Assembly: GCA_011524725.1 (NCBI GenBank)
Contig: WTJV01000018.1
Location: forward strand, 1 to 64,000
Reading direction: 5' to 3'
Origin: Amoebophilaceae bacterium
GTDB lineage: Bacteria; Bacteroidota; Bacteroidia; Cytophagales; Amoebophilaceae
DNA: 64,000 nucleotides
The position numbers and the translations under genes were made by a program. A model generated the notes under the pieces. That model was not told the origin of the DNA, made no database searches, and saw nothing but the letters and a program-made list of their open reading frames with translations. Of this stretch, positions 7,887-17,984 are shown one piece after another; the first letter of the stretch is position 1; the number at the start of each line of letters is the position of its first letter.

Positions 7887-9437
7887 TTGGCTAATGAATT
7901 AGTTATTAACGCTACGCAAGATGGCTTTCGGATAGCACTTCTGAAAGATAGAGGACTACTTGAGTATCATATAGACCAAAGAGATAATAGCTTCACGGTT
8001 GGAGATATCTATTGGGGTACCATCAAAAAGCTCACACCCAGCCTAAATGCCAGCTTCGTTGACATAGGGTACAAGAAAGATGCCTTTTTGCATTACTCTG
8101 ACCTAGGGCCGCAGTTTAAATCCCTTAATAAGTTTGTTCAGCTGGTCAAGAAAGAAAAAAGAAAAGACTACGACCTGAGTGAATTTAGCATCGAACCAGC
8201 CATAGATAAATTAGGTAAGATTGGCAATGTACTTGTCCGAGGCCAACACATACTGGTACAGGTAGTCAAGGAACCTATCTCTAACAAAGGACCCCGACTT
8301 TCTGCTGCGCCTGCCATAGCAGGTAGGTATATGATACTCGTTCCTTTTATTGACACCATTAACATTTCTAGAAGAATTGTGGGCAGCGAAGAGAGGCATA
8401 GACTTATGCGACTCATCGCTTCTATCAAACCCAAAAACTTTGGGATTATTGTTAGAACAGCAGCAGAAAAAAGGTCTGCAGCCGAACTAGACAAGGACCT
8501 AAAAGACTTGCTCAAGAAATGGGAAGTAGGGGTGGAGAAACTCAGCATAGCAATGCCTAAAGATAAAATCATAGGCGAGATCAACCGCGCTTCTTCTATT
8601 TTGAGAGATATGCTCAATGAGTCCTTTGATAACATCATTGTAGACGATAAGAAAGCTTATGACGAAATCAAGGAATACACAAAAAGGATTGCTCCTGAAA
8701 AAGAGAAAATTGTCAGATACTATCAAGGCAAAGCCAAGCTATTTGAACATCTAGGGATCGAAAAGCAGCTGAAGATGCTTTTTGGACAAACCGTAAACAT
8801 GGCAAGTGGGGGATACCTGATTATCGAACATACAGAAGCCATGCACGTTATAGATGTGAACAGCGGCAATAAAACAGCGGAAGATCAGGAAGAGATGGTG
8901 CTGCAGGTCAACCTATCAGCTGCTCAAGAGATAGCACGGCAGCTTAGGCTGAGAGATATGGGGGGCATCATTGTTGTAGACTTCATCGATATGAAGAATA
9001 CCGAGTATAAAAAAGAGCTCTACCAAAAGATGAAGGAGTATCTCAAAGAAGATCGGTCTAAGACAACAGTGCTACCTATTTCCAAGTTTGGGTTGATGCA
9101 GCTTACACGCCAACGTGTAAGGCCAGAGATGAATATCGTCACCCAAGAACAGTGCCCTACCTGTGCAGGAACAGGCAAGATAGATGCTTCTATTGCAATT
9201 GCTGAGCAGATTGAGCGAGCCCTTCAACTAATACTAGAAACTCAAAATGAAACGGGAATAACGCTTGGCTTACATCCCTATCTGTATGCTTATTTTACTT
9301 CGGGATTTCCATCAAAGAGATTAAAATGGCTACTGCAATACAAGAAATGGATAAGCCTTTTAGAAGACTCTTCTATAGGTATTACTGAATTCAAGTTTTT
9401 CAACAACCGGGGAGAAGAAATCGAACTAACACGGTGA
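7887..9437 (+). CDS. rng: Ribonuclease G/E family endoribonuclease
   Basis: 516 residues. TTG start at 7887 (MANELVINATQDGFRIALL), which matches the family N-terminus. The order is an S1 domain (GDIYWGTIKKLTPSLNASFVDIGY), then the RNase H-like and DNase-like catalytic core with the metal-binding Asp residues in HVIDVNSG and VVDFIDMK, then the Zn-link CPTCAGTGKI. The length fits RNase G, with no long degradosome scaffold as in RNase E. It matures 16S rRNA ends and turns over mRNA. It follows the mS38-like micro-protein. Confidence 0.95.
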   Translation: MANELVINATQDGFRIALLKDRGLLEYHIDQRDNSFTVGDIYWGTIKKLTPSLNASFVDIGYKKDAFLHYSDLGPQFKSLNKFVQLVKKEKRKDYDLSEFSIEPAIDKLGKIGNVLVRGQHILVQVVKEPISNKGPRLSAAPAIAGRYMILVPFIDTINISRRIVGSEERHRLMRLIASIKPKNFGIIVRTAAEKRSAAELDKDLKDLLKKWEVGVEKLSIAMPKDKIIGEINRASSILRDMLNESFDNIIVDDKKAYDEIKEYTKRIAPEKEKIVRYYQGKAKLFEHLGIEKQLKMLFGQTVNMASGGYLIIEHTEAMHVIDVNSGNKTAEDQEEMVLQVNLSAAQEIARQLRLRDMGGIIVVDFIDMKNTEYKKELYQKMKEYLKEDRSKTTVLPISKFGLMQLTRQRVRPEMNIVTQEQCPTCAGTGKIDASIAIAEQIERALQLILETQNETGITLGLHPYLYAYFTSGFPSKRLKWLLQYKKWISLLEDSSIGITEFKFFNNRGEEIELTR

Positions 9438-9696
9438 CTTATTACCTGCGCAAGGAGTGCGCCGTCCTAGCTCGGGAAGCATGAGGGAAGCCGCAGCCGA
9501 TGGCCGTTAATAGACATCTTATAGCTGAGACAAGAATTTTAACGATCAGGCAACGAAGCGCCTAATTTTTTTCCTACCCTTTCGTTTTAGGAAAAGAGCG
9601 GCGTCCGCCGACTAAGCGCCCTATTCTCTTAAGTCCATAGGGCCAAGTTGGCGGCTAGACGAATGAACAGTGCGGCAGATGCCAAAGAACAAACAA
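9438..9696. other. Non-coding region after rng with hairpins
   Basis: Between the convergent rng and lipA. A GCGCA/TGCGC hairpin (loop AGGAG, 9448-9462) follows the rng stop at once. A second short AGGC/GCCT hairpin (9548-9563) is followed by AATTTTTTT (to 9572) and could be the rng terminator, though the stem is only 4 bp. A third, GCGG/CCGC, lies near 9600. Several short stems in 260 bases might mean a small structured RNA, but I recognise no known family. Confidence 0.35.
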
Positions 9697-10578
9697 CTAG
9701 ACATGCACATGTCGTTCTGCCCGATACGAGGAACGGACCAGCGGTCCAGATTCTACATATTTCAAGCCTCTGCGAAGGCCTTCTTCTTTGAAATGTGCAA
9801 ACTTAGCAGGAGGCACATACTCCGCTACCGCCAGATGCAACGGGGTGGGCTGTAGATACTGGCCTATGGTAAGGATATCAAGACCGTGAGCTACCAGGTC
9901 ATCTATCGTTTTGTAGACCTCATCATCGGTCTCTCCCAGCCCCAGCATAATACCCGACTTCGTTCTTTTGCCATATTTTTGGGTCAGCTGGATCTGCTCC
10001 AAGCTACGCATATATTTGGCTTGTGGTCTCACCTTCCTATAAAGTCTTTCTACAGTCTCTAAGTTATGAGACACTACCTCCTGGCCTGCTTCGATCATTC
10101 TATAGAGGGCTTTCCAGGTCCCTTTTACATCGGGAATCAATGTTTCTATGGTTGTAGCAGGGCAAAGCTTTTTGACTTCCTGGACGGTTTGAAACCAAAT
10201 CTCTGCTCCCCGGTCTGGCAGTTCATCGCGATTGACAGAAGTGATCACTGCATGCTTGACACCCATACGCTGGATGGCCTCTGCAACTCGTTTAGGTTCT
10301 TTTGTGTCATACTCAGGGGGCCGCCCCGTAGCCACCGCACAGAAGGTACAGCTACGGGTACAGACATTTCCCAAGATCATAAATGTGGCAGTACCTGCCC
10401 CCCAACACTCTCCCATATTAGGGCAATTTCCACTAGTACAAATGGTATGGAGCTTATACTGATCTACAATATTACGTACCTGGGTATATTTTTTGCCCAC
10501 CGGCAACTTCACCCGAAGCCAGTCAGGCTTCTTTAGCTGATTTTGTCGTATTGCTTCAGAAGATGGCTTACGAGGCAT
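9697..10578 (-). CDS. lipA: Lipoyl synthase (radical SAM)
   Basis: Inserts two sulfurs into protein-bound octanoyl groups to make lipoate. Both Fe-S motifs are present: the N-terminal auxiliary cluster [12 protein letters not shown] (C-x4-C-x5-C) and the radical-SAM CTRSCTFC (C-x3-C-x2-C). The C-terminal region has [13 protein letters not shown] and the [14 protein letters not shown] segment. The length, 293 residues, is normal. Presence of lipA implies lipoylated enzymes such as pyruvate dehydrogenase; no lipB or lplA is in the window. Confidence 0.96.
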   Translation of the reverse strand: MPRKPSSEAIRQNQLKKPDWLRVKLPVGKKYTQVRNIVDQYKLHTICTSGNCPNMGECWGAGTATFMILGNVCTRSCTFCAVATGRPPEYDTKEPKRVAEAIQRMGVKHAVITSVNRDELPDRGAEIWFQTVQEVKKLCPATTIETLIPDVKGTWKALYRMIEAGQEVVSHNLETVERLYRKVRPQAKYMRSLEQIQLTQKYGKRTKSGIMLGLGETDDEVYKTIDDLVAHGLDILTIGQYLQPTPLHLAVAEYVPPAKFAHFKEEGLRRGLKYVESGPLVRSSYRAERHVHV

Positions 10579-10653
10579 GTAGAACTTATTAAAATATCTA
10601 AGTTACTAATGGTTTAGTGTACCCCCAAATGCAATCCTACGGCTTGGTAGAAA

Positions 10654-10690
10654 AATAGTCAGGCTACCCACGCAGGGTAGCCTGACTATT
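10654..10690 (-). terminator. Rho-independent terminator of the barrel-protein gene
   Basis: A perfect 16-bp stem (AATAGTCAGGCTACCC / GGGTAGCCTGACTATT) with a 5-base loop. Read on the minus strand it lies 18 bases past the stop of the gene at 10708 and is followed by TTTTT. It is unusually long and perfect for a simple terminator. Confidence 0.85.
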
Positions 10691-10707
10691 GAGTCCATGC
10701 GCTTATA

Positions 10708-11331
10708 CTAGTCCAAAAGCTTCGCCAAGTTGTAGCCTAAGTACATTTTACACGTGAAATTTATTTTTGCTTCGTCACACTGCTTTAAAGTAGACAGCCC
10801 TTTGCTCATCGCTATCCCCCATTGTATACCTCCGGGCCACTCAAAATCGAATCCCCAAACGGAGTGTGTAGTCCACTTACGAATATCGTCTTCATCTTTT
10901 AGCCTTGACCCCAACTCTTTAACTTCTTTACGAACCTCATCAATATCATCCGAAGGATCTAGAAGTATCTTTCCTCCAATAAGTCGATTAAGCTGCACGC
11001 CTACATATAAGCCAAATTGCCTTTTCTCACCCGGATATAATCGAAAAAGTAAAGGCATAGCTACATAATGGGGGCGGACAAACGCATCTGATTCTGGTGA
11101 ATTGTCTATCCCTTTCATGAAGTAGAAATCCGAGAACTTTAAAATAGCAGCCTGAAGACCGATAGCCTCGTGAACCTTGTACTCCCCAAATACACCCCAT
11201 GTGGATAATGTGATGCCTTTTAAATGAACCCCGAACTTAACTCTATCTTCTATCCCATTAGATATACTATGAGCGTGCGTAATAGGAAAAAGTATGAGTA
11301 ATGCGACAAAAACGTAGTTTTTATTTTTCAT
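10708..11331 (-). CDS. Outer-membrane beta-barrel protein (PorT-like/OMP_b-brl)
   Basis: 207 residues with a Sec signal peptide (KNKNYVFVALLILFPITHAHS). The mature part has alternating strands with the pattern VGVHLKGI...GVFGEYKV...YVAMPLLFRLYPG...FGLYVGVQLNRL and ends in a strand motif (MYLGYNLAKLLD), as in small Bacteroidota outer-membrane barrels of the PorT/OMP_b-brl_2 type. Function unknown; a surface structural protein is likely. It is a single gene with its own strong terminator. The upstream 100 bases are very AT-rich and should hold the promoter. Confidence 0.7.
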   Translation of the reverse strand: MKNKNYVFVALLILFPITHAHSISNGIEDRVKFGVHLKGITLSTWGVFGEYKVHEAIGLQAAILKFSDFYFMKGIDNSPESDAFVRPHYVAMPLLFRLYPGEKRQFGLYVGVQLNRLIGGKILLDPSDDIDEVRKEVKELGSRLKDEDDIRKWTTHSVWGFDFEWPGGIQWGIAMSKGLSTLKQCDEAKINFTCKMYLGYNLAKLLD

Positions 11332-11615
11332 AATTTTAATAAGTAGTTAATTATTCTTACCAAATCAGCCAATATAGCTTAACTGATCATCAAATTTTAC
11401 AAAAATATGAATAAGTTTTTTACAAAAAAACTTTGCAGCAAACAAATGTCAACGGCAAAGCACTACCCCCCAACCTCGCTTTGGTTGATAATACAAAAGG
11501 GAAGTACGTTTTCACAAAATTCCTACCTTATTGCTACAATGCTGCTCTTATTTTTATAACTCAACAAAAAACGAGTAGCTTCGTATACCATTATCTCTAT
11601 ACGTCTTACACGGCC

Positions 11616-12851
11616 ATGATCGACTTCGAGCGCTTTACCCTAGACAATGGCCTACAGGTCATCGTTCATGAAGACCCCAGCAGCACGGTAGCGGCTGTCA
11701 ATATCATGTATGACGTAGGTTCACGTGACGAAGCACCCCACAAAACAGGTTTTGCGCACCTGTTTGAGCACCTGATGTTTGGAGGATCCAAGCACGTTCC
11801 TGCTTACGACAAAGCACTCCAACAGGTAGGAGGTGACAACAATGCTTACACAAGCCCTGACGTCACGAACTATCACTGCATTCTTCCCGCTGACAACCTA
11901 GAAACAGCGTTTTGGGTCGAATCAGACCGCATGTTGGAACTATCATTTGCTCCCCAAGGTTTAGCCGTACAAAAAAAGGTGGTGATCGAGGAGTTTAAGG
12001 AACGGTATCTCAATCAGCCTTATGGTGATGTGTGGCTAAAATTGTGCGACTTGGCTTACACGCAACATCCCTATCGCTGGCCCACCATTGGTAAAGAAAT
12101 TAGCCACATCGAGAAAGCTGCCATGAAAGATGTAAAAGATTTCTTTTATAAATTTTATGTACCTAACAATGCCGTCCTGGTCGTGGCAGGAGCCGTCCAA
12201 TATGAAGAAGTCAAAGAACTAAGTGAAAAATGGTTTGCTCCCATCCCTGCTGGCCCAGCACATAAGAGGATCTTGCCTAAGGAGCCTTTACAAACTTCGT
12301 CCAAAAGCCTAAAAATAACCGCTGATGTTCCCTTAAATGCCTTTTACAAAGCCTATCACATGCCCGGAAGATTATCCCAGGACTACCATGCCGTAGAACT
12401 CATGACCGACATCTTAGGCGGAGGCAAGTCTGCAAAGCTATACAAACAGCTAGTTGATACAAAGCAGTATTTCAATGCGATCGGAGCATACACCACCGAA
12501 ACGGTCGATCCAGGTTTATGCATCATTAGCGGTAGCCTGAATGATGGGGTTTCTTTTGAAGTAGTAGAAGAGGAAATACAAAGTATTGTTGCAGCCCTAC
12601 AACACCAACCTATAATAGAACAAGAGCTGAATAAAGCAAAGAACCGAGCAGAAGCGCATCGGGTGTTTTCGGAAGTAGACCTGCTCTATCGAGCACAAGA
12701 GTTGGCCATGGCTACTATACTAGGCAATACCGACCTAGTCAATCAAGAGGTTGACAAGGTACACAAAGTGACGCCAGAAGCCATACAAAAGATGGCACAA
12801 TATATACTCACCCCTGAAAATTGTGCTACTATTTACTACCAACGTAAGTAA
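11616..12851 (+). CDS. M16 family zinc metallopeptidase
   Basis: 411 residues from the ATG at 11616 (MIDFERFTLDNGLQVIVHED). The frame is open upstream to 11433, but the extra 61 residues are unlike the family. The inverted zinc motif HxxEH is present as GFAHLFEHLMFGG, with the third ligand Glu expected in the WVESDRM helix region about 75 residues later. A single M16 active unit plus an inactive C-terminal M16 domain fits the length. These proteases degrade peptides, in or outside the cytoplasm. No signal peptide at the chosen start. It lies 56 bases before mnmD. Confidence 0.9.
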   Translation: MIDFERFTLDNGLQVIVHEDPSSTVAAVNIMYDVGSRDEAPHKTGFAHLFEHLMFGGSKHVPAYDKALQQVGGDNNAYTSPDVTNYHCILPADNLETAFWVESDRMLELSFAPQGLAVQKKVVIEEFKERYLNQPYGDVWLKLCDLAYTQHPYRWPTIGKEISHIEKAAMKDVKDFFYKFYVPNNAVLVVAGAVQYEEVKELSEKWFAPIPAGPAHKRILPKEPLQTSSKSLKITADVPLNAFYKAYHMPGRLSQDYHAVELMTDILGGGKSAKLYKQLVDTKQYFNAIGAYTTETVDPGLCIISGSLNDGVSFEVVEEEIQSIVAALQHQPIIEQELNKAKNRAEAHRVFSEVDLLYRAQELAMATILGNTDLVNQEVDKVHKVTPEAIQKMAQYILTPENCATIYYQRK

Positions 12852-12907
12852 TAAATAGCGTTACTACCTTGGATACTGCAAAACAGGTGATGGGTACACA
12901 AGACACG

Positions 12908-13609
12908 ATGAAGGAGCCCCAACTCATCACGACTGAGGACGGATCACACAGCTTATGGATGCCTGAGCTGAAAGAAAGTTATCATTCCACACATGGTGCT
13001 ATTCAAGAAGCCCAACATGTTTTTATTCACCACGGTCTACTTCATTGGTTAAACAGCGAAGCTAAATCCAGTATTAACATCCTAGAAGTAGGATTAGGGA
13101 CTGGCCTTAATGCGTTACTCACCTATCTGGTATCGCTAACAAAACAAATACAAGTAGCCTATACAGGCTTGGAGCCCTTTCCTATCCCCCGTAAGTATGT
13201 ACAAAGCCTTAATTACGCCACACAGCTTGCCCAACAAACAAGTAATGCCGTCACCTACCAAGAACTACAGGCAGTTTTTGAAAAATTACATCGGGGAACT
13301 GCAATAGCTGCTTTCAGAATAGCGGATCACTTCTTGCTTAGGAAAAGTAATCACTCCCTTCAAGTCTTCTCTGTCCCATCCAATACCTTTGACTTGATCT
13401 ACTTTGATGCCTTCTCGCCTAACAAGCAGCCTACGATGTGGTCTATGGACGTGCTTCAAAAAGTATATCAGATGATGAAGTATCGTGGAATCATCGTTAC
13501 TTACTGCGCACAAGGAAGGCTCAAGCGCCACCTCAAGCAGTTAGGCATGCAGGTGGAGGTGCTACCTGGACCACCAGGAAAAAGAGAAATGATAAGGGCT
13601 CGAAAATAA
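12908..13609 (+). CDS. mnmD: tRNA 5-methylaminomethyl-2-thiouridine methyltransferase (MnmD type)
   Basis: 233 residues. The family N-terminus TEDGSHSLWMPELKESYHS is followed by the SAM-binding loop LEVGLGTGLNALL, the FDLIYFDAFSPNKQPTMW motif and the GPPGKREM end typical of the MnmD methyltransferase domain of MnmC. There is no fused FAD oxidase domain, as is usual in Bacteroidota. It methylates wobble uridine 34. TTG at 12869 or ATG at 12890 could add up to 13 residues; the ATG at 12908 fits the family best. Confidence 0.88.
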   Translation: MKEPQLITTEDGSHSLWMPELKESYHSTHGAIQEAQHVFIHHGLLHWLNSEAKSSINILEVGLGTGLNALLTYLVSLTKQIQVAYTGLEPFPIPRKYVQSLNYATQLAQQTSNAVTYQELQAVFEKLHRGTAIAAFRIADHFLLRKSNHSLQVFSVPSNTFDLIYFDAFSPNKQPTMWSMDVLQKVYQMMKYRGIIVTYCAQGRLKRHLKQLGMQVEVLPGPPGKREMIRARK

Positions 13610-13732
13610 AGGCATATTGGAGTGGTTGGCAAAAGAAGAATCGAACAAGAAGTAGGGAAGTGTATGCCGCACTAAGGTAAGCTAGTGCAAAAACACAGGA
13701 GTGACATTTCTCTTCTAACGGGAAGTAGTGTA

Positions 13733-14038
13733 TTACGCTTTAATTTCTACTTCCACCCCACTGGGTAGTTCTAGCTTCATCAAGGCATCTACCGCCTTGG
13801 CGTTATTAGAGTAAATATCGATAAGCCGCTTGTAGGTAGCATATTGAAACTGTTCTCTGGACTTTTTGCTTACATGCGGCGACCTGAGGACCGTGTAAAT
13901 CTCCTTTTTGCTAGGCAACGGAACGGGGCCACTTACAATAGCTCCTGTAGCCTTTACAGCCTTAACTATCTTTACCGAAGATTTGTCGATCAGGCTATGG
14001 TCATAAGATTTGAGCTTGATACGTATTTTCTGATTCAT
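13733..14038 (-). CDS. rpsJ: 30S ribosomal protein S10
   Basis: 101 residues, begins [20 protein letters not shown] and contains [20 protein letters not shown], both hallmark S10 segments. It is the last gene of the str operon here, 8 bases after fusA. In most Bacteroidota S10 is followed by rplC and the rest of the S10 operon on the same strand; here the convergent mnmD side begins instead, so the S10 cluster is elsewhere or split. Confidence 0.97.
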   Translation of the reverse strand: MNQKIRIKLKSYDHSLIDKSSVKIVKAVKATGAIVSGPVPLPSKKEIYTVLRSPHVSKKSREQFQYATYKRLIDIYSNNAKAVDALMKLELPSGVEVEIKA

Positions 14039-14046
14039 AGGTCAAT

Positions 14047-16176
14047 CTATTTTACTACTCCCCCTTTTACTTTCTCTATAATGCCATCAGCCAAATTTTT
14101 AGGTACTTTTTCGTAGTGAGAAAAAGTCAGCGTGGCTGATGCACGCCCCGAGGTAATTGTACGTAAGTCTGTCACATACCCAAAGAGTGATGCCAAGGGT
14201 ACATAAGCTCTGACGACTTGAACACCTCCTTTGATTTCCATATCTCTCATGAGGCCTCTTCTCCTATTCAGATCACCGGTCACAGCACCTGTAGATTCAT
14301 CAGGCGTAGTCACCTCTACCGCCATGATGGGTTCCATCAGTACAGGATTGGCCTTCTTGGCTGCTTCTCTGAACCCTATTCTAGCTGCCAATTCAAAGGA
14401 AAGTGCATCCGAGTCCACATCATGATAAGACCCATGAAACAACCTCACTTTCATCGCTTCTATAGGATAACTAGCCAAAGGACCGTTGGCCATAGCGGCC
14501 TCAAAGCCTTTTTGAACAGCCGGGATAAACTCTCTCGGAATAGCTCCCCCTACAATCTCATTAATAAATTCTACCCCTACCTTATCATCCTCTCTAGGGC
14601 CTAGCTCAAAGACAATATCGGCAAATTTACCCCGACCACCGGTCTGCTTTTTGTATACTTCTTTGTGCTCTACACTAGCGGTGATTGCCTCTTTATACGC
14701 TACCTGTGGCGCACCCTGGTTAATTTCTAGCTTGAACTCTCTTTTCAGGCGGTCGATGATGATTTCTAGGTGCAGCTCGCCCATCCCTTTCAGGACAGTC
14801 TGACCGGTCTCTTCATTGGTTTCTACCTTGAGTGTTGGGTCCTCTTCTACCAGTTTGGTGATAGCCATCGAAAATTTGTCCACATCTGCCTGTTTCTTAG
14901 GCTCGATAGAATAGCCAATGACTGGCTCTGGGAAGGATATCGACTCTAGCACAATTTTGCTCTTCTCATCTGTAAGGGTATCTCCTGTCTTGATATCTTT
15001 AAAGCCTACACAAGCACAGATATCACCTGCTTCTATGGTACCGATAGGGTTTTGCTTATTAGAATGCATTTGCATCAAACGGGAGATCCTTTCCTTTTTT
15101 CCTGTTCGATTATTATATACATACGACCCCGCATCAAGCTTTCCAGAGTACACACGCATGAAAGCTAATCGCCCTACAAAAGGATCCGTCGTAATTTTAA
15201 AAGCAAGTGCAGCAAAAGGCTCTTGTACCGCGGGTCTTCTCATTTCCTCTTGTCCACTTGTAGGATTGACTCCCTGTATAGGAGGAAGATCTTGCGGCGA
15301 AGGAAGGTACGAGCACACGGCATCTAAGAGTGCCTGGACTCCTTTGTTTTTAAAGGCAGAACCGCAGAGAACAGGCGAAAACGATAGATCGATCACGGCC
15401 TTCCGGATAGCAGCAACCATTTCTTCTTTGGTAATACTATCAGGATCCTCGAAGAATTTTTCCAAGAGCGCATCATCATATTCGGCTACACGCTCTACTA
15501 GCTTTTGTCGCCACTCTTCTGATGTCGCTTGAAGATCCTCCGGGATAGGTACAACTCGATAAGTCATACCCAGATCTTCCTCATTCCAAATGATGGCTTG
15601 GTTAGTAATCAAGTCAACGATACCCTTGAAGCTATCTTCGCTCCCAATAGGAATCTGTAGCGGAACAGGATTAGCACCCAGCTTTTCCCTGATTTCTGTT
15701 ACGGCTTGGAAGAAGTCTGCACCGGCCCTATCCATTTTATTGATAAAGCATATCCTAGGAACCTGGTACTTGTCTGCTTGCCTCCACACAGTTTCTGACT
15801 GGGGCTCTACTCCTGATACGGCGCAGAAAAGGGCAACAGCACCGTCTAATACACGCAAAGAACGCTCTACCTCTACTGTAAAATCAACGTGGCCAGGCGT
15901 ATCAATAATATTTACTTTATATTCCTGGGTTTTATCGGTAGCACTTCCTTGAGAAGTAGGGTACTTCCAGAAGGTCGTCGTTGCAGCAGAGGTAATGGTG
16001 ATACCCCGTTCTTGTTCCTGCTCCATCCAATCCATCACCGCGCCTCCTTCGTGCACCTCACCTATCTTGTGCGTAAGACCTGTATAATAGAGAATCCGCT
16101 CCGTTGTCGTTGTCTTACCGGCATCGATGTGGGCCATGATGCCTATGTTCCGCATGCAACTTAAGTCTTTGCTCAT
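14047..16176 (-). CDS. fusA: Translation elongation factor G
   Basis: 709 residues, GTPase that drives translocation. G1 [16 protein letters not shown]3 [20 protein letters not shown] and G4 NKMDR are all intact, with domains II-V in full. The ATG overlaps the rpsG stop by one base (TAATG), so translation is coupled. Large open frames on the opposite strand are shadows. Confidence 0.98.
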   Translation of the reverse strand: MSKDLSCMRNIGIMAHIDAGKTTTTERILYYTGLTHKIGEVHEGGAVMDWMEQEQERGITITSAATTTFWKYPTSQGSATDKTQEYKVNIIDTPGHVDFTVEVERSLRVLDGAVALFCAVSGVEPQSETVWRQADKYQVPRICFINKMDRAGADFFQAVTEIREKLGANPVPLQIPIGSEDSFKGIVDLITNQAIIWNEEDLGMTYRVVPIPEDLQATSEEWRQKLVERVAEYDDALLEKFFEDPDSITKEEMVAAIRKAVIDLSFSPVLCGSAFKNKGVQALLDAVCSYLPSPQDLPPIQGVNPTSGQEEMRRPAVQEPFAALAFKITTDPFVGRLAFMRVYSGKLDAGSYVYNNRTGKKERISRLMQMHSNKQNPIGTIEAGDICACVGFKDIKTGDTLTDEKSKIVLESISFPEPVIGYSIEPKKQADVDKFSMAITKLVEEDPTLKVETNEETGQTVLKGMGELHLEIIIDRLKREFKLEINQGAPQVAYKEAITASVEHKEVYKKQTGGRGKFADIVFELGPREDDKVGVEFINEIVGGAIPREFIPAVQKGFEAAMANGPLASYPIEAMKVRLFHGSYHDVDSDALSFELAARIGFREAAKKANPVLMEPIMAVEVTTPDESTGAVTGDLNRRRGLMRDMEIKGGVQVVRAYVPLASLFGYVTDLRTITSGRASATLTFSHYEKVPKNLADGIIEKVKGGVVK

Positions 16177-16646
16177 TACTTGATTCTAAAATGTGAAAAT
16201 GCACGATTGGACTCTGCCATCTTATGGATATCATTCTTCTTCTTAACGGCATTACCCCCCCCTTTAGAAGCAGCAATAATCTCATACACCAGCCTTTCTA
16301 TCATCGTCTTTTCTCCTCGGGTTCTCGCACAGTCGATAAGCCACTTGACGCCCAAGGCAACCTTGCGGCCGGCTCTCACTTCGACAGGAATTTGAAAGGT
16401 AGCTCCCCCCACACGTCTCCTTTTTACCTCAATAGAAGGGATTACATTATTCAAGGCTCTCTTCCATACTTCCAATCCTTCGTCTTCTGTCTTTTCGGCT
16501 ACTTTATCGATAGCATCATAGAACAAAGAGTAGGCTAAGTTCTTCTTGCCATCTTTCATGAGAGAGTTCACAAACCTTGTTACCAGTGGGTCTTTATATT
16601 TGGGATCAGGTAAAAGTGGTCTTTTTTTGGCTTGGCCTTTTCGCAT
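16176..16646 (-). CDS. rpsG: 30S ribosomal protein S7
   Basis: 156 residues from the ATG at 16646 ([20 protein letters not shown]). An upstream in-frame extension to 16694 is unlike S7 and was not used. Conserved parts include [16 protein letters not shown] and the C-terminal NRAFSHFR. It initiates assembly of the 30S head. It lies between rpsL and fusA in the classical str order. Confidence 0.97.
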   Translation of the reverse strand: MRKGQAKKRPLLPDPKYKDPLVTRFVNSLMKDGKKNLAYSLFYDAIDKVAEKTEDEGLEVWKRALNNVIPSIEVKRRRVGGATFQIPVEVRAGRKVALGVKWLIDCARTRGEKTMIERLVYEIIAASKGGGNAVKKKNDIHKMAESNRAFSHFRIK

Positions 16647-16711
16647 TTCGCTATCTTGTACTTTTAGTTGGTTAATACACCACTGAGAACACACAAGGTG
16701 TGTCCAGTAAC

Positions 16712-17086
16712 TTATTTTTTGGGAACCTTAGTGCCATACACCGATCTTCCTTGTTTTCTTCCTTCTACGCCAGCTGTATCTAGTGTGCCACGTATGATCG
16801 TGTATTTCACACCAGCTAAGTCTTTGGGCCCTCCACCTCTTACCAGTACAATAGAGTGCTCTTGTAGGTTGTGTCCTTCACCAGGAATGTACGCTAGCAC
16901 TTCCTTACCACTAGTAAGTCTTACTCTAGCCAGCTTCCTCATCGCTGAGTTTGGCTTTCGGGGAGTAGCAGTATATACTTTGACACAGACGCCTTTGCGC
17001 TGTGGACACCGGTTCAAGGCAGGCGATTTCGTTTTACTACTTAGTCTCTTTCTTCCGTTTCTGACTAATTGTTGTATGGTCAGCAT
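16712..17086 (-). CDS. rpsL: 30S ribosomal protein S12 with altered streptomycin-site residues
   Basis: 124 residues, begins [14 protein letters not shown]. Numbering coincides with E. coli S12. The decoding-centre loop reads [10 protein letters not shown], so residue 43 is Arg rather than Lys; Lys43Arg is a classical streptomycin-resistance substitution. In the second loop the sequence is GGGPKDLAG: Arg86 to Gly, Val87 to Pro, Lys88 kept, Pro91 to Ala, again at positions known for streptomycin resistance or dependence. First gene of the str operon, with its own promoter. Confidence 0.97.
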   Translation of the reverse strand: MLTIQQLVRNGRKRLSSKTKSPALNRCPQRKGVCVKVYTATPRKPNSAMRKLARVRLTSGKEVLAYIPGEGHNLQEHSIVLVRGGGPKDLAGVKYTIIRGTLDTAGVEGRKQGRSVYGTKVPKK

Positions 17087-17140
17087 TTCGTTTCGATTTT
17101 TATTCTCTGTCCGGTTTTAATGAAAACCTAGCGAGAGTCG

Positions 17141-17171
17141 CAAAGTTAGGGAAATAGTCTATCTTAATCAA
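17141..17171 (-). promoter_or_regulatory. Bacteroidota-type promoter of the str operon
   Basis: Read on the minus strand: TTG (17171-17169), a 20-base spacer, then TAACTTTG (17148-17141). This is an exact fit to the Bacteroidota primary-sigma consensus TTTG/TTG...TAnnTTTG with 19-21 bases between. It lies 55 bases upstream of the rpsL ATG. Confidence 0.65.
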
Positions 17172-17318
17172 GAAAGCAGTATCCAACGTACTGCCTTGAT
17201 TCTGGTAGTGTTAAGCACTTCGTACCAAGGCGGCCTATTTTATAGTTAAAGACAGTAGCCTGATCTTGCTTTATCCCTGCTTTTGCATTAATCTCGGTTA
17301 CAAACTAAAATCTATGCC

Positions 17319-17966
17319 ATGACTCAAAAACATCGCTACCGAGCCTTCATTAATCATTTTACTCAAAATCAACCGAATCCGACTACCGAGCTCGACTACA
17401 AAACTCCCTTTCAGCTACTCGTTGCCGTTATTTTAAGCGCACAGTGCACAGACAAACGCGTCAACATGGCTACGCCCGCGTTGTTCAAAGCCTTCCCTAG
17501 CTCTAAGCACATGGCTCACAGTCACTTCGAAGATGTGTTTCCCTACATCAAAAGTATCTCTTACCCCAACAACAAGACCAAGCATTTGCTCAAGATGGCC
17601 CAAATGGTCGAGGAAGACTTTGCCGGGAAAGTACCCGAACAGGTAGAAGACCTACAAAAATTGCCCGGAGTAGGCAGAAAGACTGCTCATGTAATTGCTT
17701 CTGTATTATACAACCAGCCTACATTGGCTGTAGACACCCATGTATTTCGTGTGTCAAAACGGTTGGGTCTAGTAAGCGAAAAAGCTACAACACCCCTAGC
17801 TGTAGAGAAGGAACTTACTCGGCACCTACCTGAAGCCTATATTGCCAAGGCACATCACTGGCTCATTCTGCACGGACGCTACGTTTGCCTGGCCCGCAAA
17901 CCCAAATGCGAGGCCTGTGAACTGACTACTTTCTGCCGATACTTTGAACGAGGGGTCATGACTTAA
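17319..17966 (+). CDS. nth: Endonuclease III
   Basis: 215 residues. DNA glycosylase/AP lyase for oxidised pyrimidines. Helix-hairpin-helix LQKLPGVGRKTAHVIA includes the catalytic Lys, and LAVDTHVFRVSKRL has the catalytic Asp. The 4Fe-4S cluster Cys residues are spaced C-x6-C-x2-C-x5-C (CLARKPKCEACELTTFC). Converges with cysS with an 18-base gap and no visible terminator. Confidence 0.97.
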   Translation: MTQKHRYRAFINHFTQNQPNPTTELDYKTPFQLLVAVILSAQCTDKRVNMATPALFKAFPSSKHMAHSHFEDVFPYIKSISYPNNKTKHLLKMAQMVEEDFAGKVPEQVEDLQKLPGVGRKTAHVIASVLYNQPTLAVDTHVFRVSKRLGLVSEKATTPLAVEKELTRHLPEAYIAKAHHWLILHGRYVCLARKPKCEACELTTFCRYFERGVMT

Positions 17967-17984
17967 GGCAGGACATCCTTACTT

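Noticed and set aside
14918-15532. 204-codon plus-strand frame inside fusA
   Set aside because: Fully antisense to the intact EF-G gene; composition follows the complementary codons. A shadow.
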